Positions 58,891-64,000 of a stretch of DNA of 64,000 nucleotides are shown piece after piece. The stretch is from Mesorhizobium sp. J8. GTDB taxonomy: Bacteria > Pseudomonadota > Alphaproteobacteria > Rhizobiales > Rhizobiaceae. The notes under the pieces were generated by a model. That model made no database searches and was not told the DNA's origin. It saw nothing but the letters and a program-made list of their open reading frames with translations. Within the stretch, counting starts at the first letter, position 1. Each line of letters begins with the position of its first letter. A program made the translations under genes and the position numbers. The DNA lies in NCBI RefSeq assembly GCF_016591715.1, contig NZ_AP024109.1, positions 1,054,001 through 1,118,000 on the forward strand. Direction: 5' to 3'.

Positions 58891-60921
58891 ATGAGCAGGA
58901 CGCGGAATTCCGGATCTGAGGACGCGCCGGTTGCCGGCCGGATGTCCCGGGATTTCCGCTCCGCCGCGGAATTCGCTGAGGCGCAGGGCCTCTATGCCGC
59001 CCTGTTCGGGCTGAACGGGCACGTCTTCGCGGCCCGCTCTCTTTGTGGTCATGCCTCCAACGAGGCGGTGTTTTTCATCGGCCAGAGCTTCGAGGGCGGC
59101 CTCGACCGTGCGCCGGTCAGCCGTCTCTACCAAATGCGACGTGGCGATCGCTCTCCTCAACGGCTCAACGATGCGGAGACCAGGCAAATCAGCCTTGCGC
59201 CGGACGGGCAGGTCCTGGCGGTCGCTTACGCCGGTGGAGAGCCGGGCGTCGACTGTATCGAGATCTGGTCCGCCGGCGAAGGCATCGCGGTGGCGGATGT
59301 GCCCGGCCGGATCGAGCTGATCGACTGGTCGCCCGACGGCCAGAAGCTGCTGCTGGTCGTTGCCGGCGCCGGCGCGGATCTGGCAGGAATTCACGGCGGC
59401 TATGCGCAGAAGCAGAAGACGGATGCGCCCGCGTGGCTGCCCGAAATCGGTTGGGGCGAGGGCGAGGATCTTTGGCGCCGGATTTGGCTCTGGGACACGA
59501 GGGCCAAACCTGAGCCGCTCACATCGGCGCCCGTCAATGTCTGGGAGGCGAGCTGGTGCGGCGCCGACAAGATCGCTGCCGTGACCAGCGATGACCATGT
59601 CGAGGGCAGCTGGTATGCGGCGAAGCTTTCGCTCATCGATGCGAAGTCGGGATCCGTGAGTCTTCTTCACACGCCGCGCGACCAGATCGGCGTTCCGCGC
59701 GGCTCGCCCGACGGTGCTCGCATCGCCTTCATCCAGGCCTTCTGCAGCGACCGCGGCCTCGTTGCCGGGCAGCTGTCGATCCTCGATCCGGCGGGCGGCG
59801 AAGTTGCCATCGTCCCGACCAATTCGATCGACGTCACGTCGATCGAATGGCGCTCCGCCACCAGCCTGCATATGGCGGGCATCCGCGGCCACGAGACGGT
59901 GGTGGCCGATTGCGATGCCTCCGGCGCGGGGGTGACCGAACGCTGGTCGTCGACCGAATTGACCTGCGGCGAGTGGGCGCCCTCCAGCGTGCCGGTCGGC
60001 GCCGCGGGCTCGCTCTTCATCGCGGAGGCTTACGACCGGGCGCCGTTCCTTGCCGAGGTCGCCGACGGCGAACTGCGGCAGATCGCGTCTCTCGCGTCGG
60101 CCGACGCGCGATCCACGATGGCCGGCCGCGGCAAGGCCGAGCCGTTTTCCTGGCGTGCCGCGGACGGGCTGGAAATCCAGGGTTGGCTTGTCCGCCCGTC
60201 GGCGGCGGCCGGGCCGACGCCGCTGCTGGTCGACATCCATGGCGGTCCGATCTCGTCCCATCGCAACCGCTGGATGGCCCGAATGCGTTCGGCTCCCCTT
60301 CTGGTCGCGCGCGGCTGGACGATTTTCTTCCCCAATCCGAGGGGCAGCACGGGACGTGGGGACGCCTTTGCCCGCGCGGTGCAGGGCGACATGGGCGGCG
60401 CCGATGCCGACGACATCTTGAGCGGCATCGATGCCCTGGTGCGAAAAGGCCTGGTCGATCCGGACCGTGTCGCCGTCACCGGCACCAGCTATGGCGGCTT
60501 CATGTCCGCATGGCTGCCGACGCGCAGCGACCGCTTCGCCGCCGCCATTCCGATCTCCCCCGTCGGCGACTGGTACAGCCAGCATCGCACGACGCAGATA
60601 CCGGAATTCGACGCGCTGATGCTGGAATCCTCGCCATGGGAGGAAGGCGGCGCCTATTTCACCCGCAGCCCCGCTTTCCACAGGCAGCTCAAGAGCGTGC
60701 CGACGCTGGTCATGGCCGGCGGCATCGACAAGAGCACGCCGCCAGGGCAGGCGCTGGAGTGCCATTTCGCCGCGCTGCGCTCAGGCTCGCCAAGCGCGCT
60801 CGCGATCTATCCGAATGCCGGCCACAGCCTGCGCGGTTATCCGGAATATATCGACACAGCCGCCCGCATCGTCTGGTGGCTCGACACCTATGTTGGCGGT
60901 CCTGCGGCCGCGACGATCTGA
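58891..60921 (+). CDS. S9-family (acylaminoacyl-peptidase-like) serine peptidase
   Basis: A 676-aa prolyl-oligopeptidase-family enzyme: N-terminal beta-propeller-like region (to about 420) with DWSPDGQKLL-type repeats, then a catalytic domain with LLVDIHGGP, nucleophile GTSYGGFMS, acid in GGIDKSTPP, and His in AGHSLRG. No signal peptide, so cytoplasmic cleavage of short or N-capped peptides is expected. I chose ATG 58891, with GGGAG seven bases upstream; ATG 58876 is an alternative. Followed after 12 bases by an FAD oxidoreductase gene. Confidence 0.88.
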   Translation: MSRTRNSGSEDAPVAGRMSRDFRSAAEFAEAQGLYAALFGLNGHVFAARSLCGHASNEAVFFIGQSFEGGLDRAPVSRLYQMRRGDRSPQRLNDAETRQISLAPDGQVLAVAYAGGEPGVDCIEIWSAGEGIAVADVPGRIELIDWSPDGQKLLLVVAGAGADLAGIHGGYAQKQKTDAPAWLPEIGWGEGEDLWRRIWLWDTRAKPEPLTSAPVNVWEASWCGADKIAAVTSDDHVEGSWYAAKLSLIDAKSGSVSLLHTPRDQIGVPRGSPDGARIAFIQAFCSDRGLVAGQLSILDPAGGEVAIVPTNSIDVTSIEWRSATSLHMAGIRGHETVVADCDASGAGVTERWSSTELTCGEWAPSSVPVGAAGSLFIAEAYDRAPFLAEVADGELRQIASLASADARSTMAGRGKAEPFSWRAADGLEIQGWLVRPSAAAGPTPLLVDIHGGPISSHRNRWMARMRSAPLLVARGWTIFFPNPRGSTGRGDAFARAVQGDMGGADADDILSGIDALVRKGLVDPDRVAVTGTSYGGFMSAWLPTRSDRFAAAIPISPVGDWYSQHRTTQIPEFDALMLESSPWEEGGAYFTRSPAFHRQLKSVPTLVMAGGIDKSTPPGQALECHFAALRSGSPSALAIYPNAGHSLRGYPEYIDTAARIVWWLDTYVGGPAAATI

Positions 60922-60933
60922 GGAGGAAGACAA

Positions 60934-62193
60934 ATGCCGGCAGCAACCAACAGCAAGCATATCGTGGTCGTGGGTGGCGGCATCATCGGCTGCTCCACCG
61001 CCTATCACCTCTTGAAATCGGGCGTGAAGACCGTGACGCTCGTAGAAGCGACCGAGCCCGGCGCGGCAACGACCAGCGCCGGCGCCGGCTTCGTCTCGCA
61101 TTGGTCGGCCGGCATGATCCCGGCCGGCGAGGAGGGCCTTCGCCTGCAACAATACGGCCTCGACTTCTACCGGATGCTGAGCGAGCTCGGCACCGAGATC
61201 GGCTACCGGCCGAACGGCACGCTGATCATGGCGCTCACGCCGCAAGGGCGCGAGGATTTCGTCATGCCTGTGCTCAGCTCGCCCTATGCGCCGAAGGAGA
61301 TGCAGGATCTCAACGCCGCGCGGATCGGCGAGAAGATGGGCGGGCTGGTCGATCCGGCGAAGGTTCACTCCGGCGCCTACAATCCGCACGGCATCCAACT
61401 CGACACCAAGCTAGCGCTCGGCGTGCTGGTGAACGAGATCAAGAAGCTCGGCGGCGTCGCGCGCGACAGGACCAGGGTGCGGAAGATCAACGACGTCGGC
61501 GGCAAGGTCACGCTCAAGACCGACCACGACATCATCGAGGCCGACGGCGCGGTCGTGGCGGCGGGCGCCTGGAACAACGAGGTCCTCGCCGGCCTCGACT
61601 GGCGCCTGCCGCTGCTGCGGGTGCTGGCCACGCGGGTGGTCACCGACGACCGAGGCTTGCCTTCGACGCTGCCGACCATCCAATGCCGCGAGCTCAGGCT
61701 TTGGCTGCGGGAGACCTTCGGCGCCATCATGTGGGGCACGGGCAGCCACTACACGCCGATGCATCGCCTGGAGGAGAGCGACCTCGAACCCGGCCAGCCG
61801 CACAACCGCGAGCTGATGCAGTCCATGGTCGACCACCAGATGGAGAAGCTGCAGGACGTCTTCCCGCCGCTTCGCGGCTCGAAGGTCGCGAACTGGTCGC
61901 AGGGCATTCCCTGCTATACGCCCGATGTCGGCTTGATGGTCGGGCATGTGCCGGGCCACGCGAACATCGTCGTCGCGGGTGGCGACAACGAGACCGGCGT
62001 CAGCCATGGACCGGGCCTCGGCAGGCTGGCGACCGAGATCCTGCTGGATACGCCGCGCCTGGTCGATCCGGCTCGGTTCAGGATCGACCGCTACGCGCGC
62101 GACGCCTTCCCGAGCGAGGAAGATGTCGAGGCCTCGATGCCCGCGTGGAGCGCGCGCCACGGCGCCAGGCGTTTCGCCACCGCGGCGGAGTAG
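60934..62193 (+). CDS. FAD-dependent amine/amino-acid oxidoreductase (DAO family)
   Basis: A 419-aa flavoprotein: ADP-binding VVGGGIIGCSTAYHLLKSG, GAGFVSHWSAG near the flavin site, and a C-terminal VGHVPGHANIVVAGGDNETG. The family includes D-amino-acid, sarcosine and glycine oxidases. A strong GAGGAGGAAG precedes the ATG. Co-transcription with a peptidase suggests it oxidises an amino acid released from a peptide, possibly an N-methylated or D-amino acid. Confidence 0.85.
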   Translation: MPAATNSKHIVVVGGGIIGCSTAYHLLKSGVKTVTLVEATEPGAATTSAGAGFVSHWSAGMIPAGEEGLRLQQYGLDFYRMLSELGTEIGYRPNGTLIMALTPQGREDFVMPVLSSPYAPKEMQDLNAARIGEKMGGLVDPAKVHSGAYNPHGIQLDTKLALGVLVNEIKKLGGVARDRTRVRKINDVGGKVTLKTDHDIIEADGAVVAAGAWNNEVLAGLDWRLPLLRVLATRVVTDDRGLPSTLPTIQCRELRLWLRETFGAIMWGTGSHYTPMHRLEESDLEPGQPHNRELMQSMVDHQMEKLQDVFPPLRGSKVANWSQGIPCYTPDVGLMVGHVPGHANIVVAGGDNETGVSHGPGLGRLATEILLDTPRLVDPARFRIDRYARDAFPSEEDVEASMPAWSARHGARRFATAAE

Positions 62194-62203
62194 CTGACGA
62201 AGG

Positions 62204-63097
62204 TCAGCGGGCCGTTGCGCTGTCGAGCAAAGCCTGCGCCACCATCTGTTCGGTTGGCGTCGCCTTCCTTCGGGTGAGGATGTAGAACGCGTCGGCATGG
62301 CGGCGCGGAGTTTTGGTCAACCGCACCAATTGCCCGAGCTTCAGCTGCTCCTCGACGAAGCCGGCCCAGGCCAGCGCCGCGCCGCGGCCGGCTATCGCCT
62401 CATGCATCATCGACAGGTAGCTGGAGAATGTCGGTCCGCGCAGGCTCCGGCCGGTGCCGATCCAGGATCTCCAATTGTCGATCGCGTCTTCGGGAGCGGC
62501 GAGATGCAGCAGCGGCACGTCGAGGAAGGTTGCCGGATCCTCCGAGGCCAGAGCAGGGTGCCGTTCGAGTAAGCCCGGCGAGCAGACGGGAAACCACTCC
62601 CCGTCGAACAGCTTGCGGGCGACGAAGCCGGGCCAAAGCTCGGGGCGCCCGAAACGTATCGAAATCCCCACCTCTGGCCGGCCGAAATCGTCGGGATTGC
62701 TGGAGGTCAGCAGCGTGACACGGCCATGGGTGACGAGCGAGGTCACAAGATCGAAGCGCGGCATCAGCCACGCCTGGACGAGGTCGTAGCCGCTGGCGAT
62801 GACGAGGGAACCGCGATCGGCCTCCTGCAGCCGCGCGACGGCGTCGCGGATCGTGCCCAGCCCGTCCCGGATCGCCTCCGCCAGCGCGGCGCCGTTTTCG
62901 GTCAGCGAGACGCGGTTGCCCTTGCGCGCCAGAAGGTCGATCGCGAGCCGCTTTTCCAGATTGGCGATGTGGCGCGAGACGGCCGATTGCGCGATGGCGA
63001 GCTCCTCGGCTGCGGCCGTCAGGTTGCCGCGTCGCGCGGTCGCTTCGAATGCGACCATGGCATTGAGCAAGGGAAGCGAGGCTTTGAGCGTCTTCAT
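62204..63097 (-). CDS. LysR-family regulator (GcvA-like)
   Basis: A 297-aa regulator. The N-terminal helix-turn-helix (FEATARRGNLTAAAEELAIAQSAVSRHIANLE) is clear and the rest is the substrate-binding domain (LDVPLLHL; GAALAWAGFVEEQL). I chose ATG 63097 (MKTLKASLPLLNAM). It is divergent from the Rieske oxygenase gene with a long inverted repeat between them, the usual layout for a LysR regulator and its target. Confidence 0.9.
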   Translation of the reverse strand: MKTLKASLPLLNAMVAFEATARRGNLTAAAEELAIAQSAVSRHIANLEKRLAIDLLARKGNRVSLTENGAALAEAIRDGLGTIRDAVARLQEADRGSLVIASGYDLVQAWLMPRFDLVTSLVTHGRVTLLTSSNPDDFGRPEVGISIRFGRPELWPGFVARKLFDGEWFPVCSPGLLERHPALASEDPATFLDVPLLHLAAPEDAIDNWRSWIGTGRSLRGPTFSSYLSMMHEAIAGRGAALAWAGFVEEQLKLGQLVRLTKTPRRHADAFYILTRRKATPTEQMVAQALLDSATAR

Positions 63098-63151
63098 CGA
63101 AGGCAAGAGTATTGCATGACTTTTTGAGATGGAAGCCTGCCAAATCCATGG

Positions 63152-63187
63152 TTGATCAGGGTCGCAATTCGCTGCAAGCCTGATCAA
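63152..63187. promoter_or_regulatory. Inverted repeat between LysR and Rieske oxygenase genes
   Basis: TTGATCAGG (63152-63160) pairs perfectly with CCTGATCAA (63179-63187) across an 18-base spacer, in the 132-base divergent promoter region. A likely LysR-type operator. Confidence 0.55.
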
Positions 63188-63229
63188 AAGGCATTAGCCA
63201 GCCCTGGAGCCCGTCCCCCGGAGTCCGCC

Positions 63230-64000
63230 ATGTATGCAAACGACAAGACGTTGTCCGGCCTCGATCGCGCGCGCGTGGTCAGATTGATCGACGAGCACCG
63301 CAAGGACTGGTCCCTGCAGCAGGCCTTCTATCTCGACCCGGATATCTTCGCGCTCGAGCGCGAATTGTGGTTCCCTCGCCAATGGGTCATCGTTGCCCAT
63401 GCCAGCGAGGTGGCGGAGAAGGGCAGCTACATCATCCGTCAATTGTTCGACGAGGAGATCATCGTCGCTCGTCATGGCGATGGCGAGGATGACATTGCCG
63501 CTTACTACAACGTCTGCACCCATCGCGGCTCGCGGTTATGCGTCAAGGATGGCCGCGGCAAGCTGCTGGTCTGCCCCTACCATGCCTGGTCCTTCCGGCT
63601 GACCGGTGAGCTGCAGACCCGGCGCGACCTGCCCGAAGGCGTCGACGGCGACAGCCTCGGGCTGCACAAGGTCCCGACCAAGGTGATCGGTGGCCTGGTG
63701 ATGTGCGGCCTCGACCCCTCCAGCCTGCCCGACATCGAGCCGGCGGCGGCCGGCCTGACCGATCTTCTGCGCGAGAACGGGGTCGCCGACGCGCGTATCG
63801 TCGCGCGCAAGAATTACCTGACCAAGGCGAACTGGAAGCTGGTCCTGGAGAATTTCCTCGAGTGCTACCACTGCCGCCCGGCCCACCCCGAATATTTCCG
63901 CGTCAACGGCCATGTGAAGGTGACCGCCATGCGCGACGGCTACAACGCCGCTGAATGGAAGCAGGAGATCGACGCCTGGCACAGCGTCATCGGCGACGCC
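63230..64000 (+). CDS. Rieske non-heme iron oxygenase alpha subunit (partial)
   Basis: The first 257 residues of a ring-hydroxylating-dioxygenase-type protein that runs off the right edge with no stop codon. The Rieske cluster ligands are complete (CTHRG, Cys96/His98; CPYHAW, Cys115/His118). The mononuclear iron site begins with ENFLECYHCRPAHPEY (His214, His219). The N-terminus (SLQQAFYLDPDIFALERELWF) and the iron-site region resemble GbcA-type enzymes that demethylate glycine betaine or related quaternary amines, which would fit the sarcosine oxidase in this window. The start ATG 63230 has GGAG seven bases upstream. The substrate is inference. Confidence 0.87.
   Translation, partial: MYANDKTLSGLDRARVVRLIDEHRKDWSLQQAFYLDPDIFALERELWFPRQWVIVAHASEVAEKGSYIIRQLFDEEIIVARHGDGEDDIAAYYNVCTHRGSRLCVKDGRGKLLVCPYHAWSFRLTGELQTRRDLPEGVDGDSLGLHKVPTKVIGGLVMCGLDPSSLPDIEPAAAGLTDLLRENGVADARIVARKNYLTKANWKLVLENFLECYHCRPAHPEYFRVNGHVKVTAMRDGYNAAEWKQEIDAWHSVIGDA

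Noticed and set aside
62193..62208. GCTGAC-N4-GTCAGC hairpin between the convergent DAO and LysR genes as a bidirectional terminator
   Set aside because: Only a 6-bp stem without T-runs, and it overlaps the LysR stop codon; too weak to call.
59847..62285. An 812-codon plus-strand open frame overlapping the S9 and DAO genes
   Set aside because: It is a frame-shifted shadow of two clear enzymes; the composition is Arg/Pro/Ala-rich with no motifs.
1..64000. CRISPR arrays, tRNA or rRNA genes, insertion sequences, phage genes
   Set aside because: None seen: no spaced direct repeats, no tRNA-like cloverleaf that I could recognise, no transposase or integrase.

Overview
The window is about 64 kb of GC-rich, densely packed, strongly operonic bacterial DNA. 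Gene content and two families of short palindromic intergenic repeats that I recognise from rhizobial genomes point to an alphaproteobacterium of the Rhizobiales, most likely Mesorhizobium or a close relative. This is inference from gene families and repeat style; there is no rRNA or tRNA in the window.

Left half (1-29962): a complete type VI secretion system (T6SS). All thirteen core components are present. One minus-strand operon runs tssA-tssB-tssC-hcp-tssE-tssF-tssG-FHA-tssJ-tssK-tssL-tssM-tagF and then continues into a cargo module: DUF2169 adaptor, a catalytically degenerate thiolase-fold protein, a PAAR-like (DUF4150) protein with an HNH-like toxin tail, and a candidate immunity protein. 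clpV is divergent from tssA. vgrG is on the plus strand with two small co-translated genes. At the far left lies a second set, FHA-tssL-tssM, with the tssM running off the window, so this locus carries paralogous membrane-complex and FHA genes. The cargo genes and the 3' end of vgrG have visibly lower GC than the structural genes.

Middle (29988-44036): an SDR protein, a 2-keto-4-pentenoate hydratase-like enzyme and an Lrp/AsnC regulator, then DUF1330 and AraC genes among palindromic repeats. A plus-strand catabolic cluster follows: DoeB/aspartoacylase-like deacylase, class IV aminotransferase, amidohydrolase, M20 deacylase, and a branched-chain-amino-acid-type ABC importer. The last gene of the importer is a LivM permease fused in frame to an alpha/beta hydrolase with an intact catalytic triad; its LivG has a degenerate ABC signature. 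The cluster looks like uptake plus deacylation and transamination of an N-acylated or amide-linked amino compound.

Right (44037-64000): heterotetrameric sarcosine oxidase (soxBDAG) followed by a TetR regulator; a minus-strand dipeptide/oligopeptide ABC importer ending in a CocE/S15-type hydrolase; an M19 dipeptidase; a divergent S9 peptidase with a DAO-family flavoenzyme; then a LysR regulator divergent from a Rieske oxygenase that runs off the end. A near-palindromic operator-like motif (TACAC-N2-xTGTC) recurs upstream of soxB, between the M19 and S9 genes, and upstream of the peptide importer. This suggests one regulon coupling peptide uptake and hydrolysis to N-methyl amino acid oxidation.
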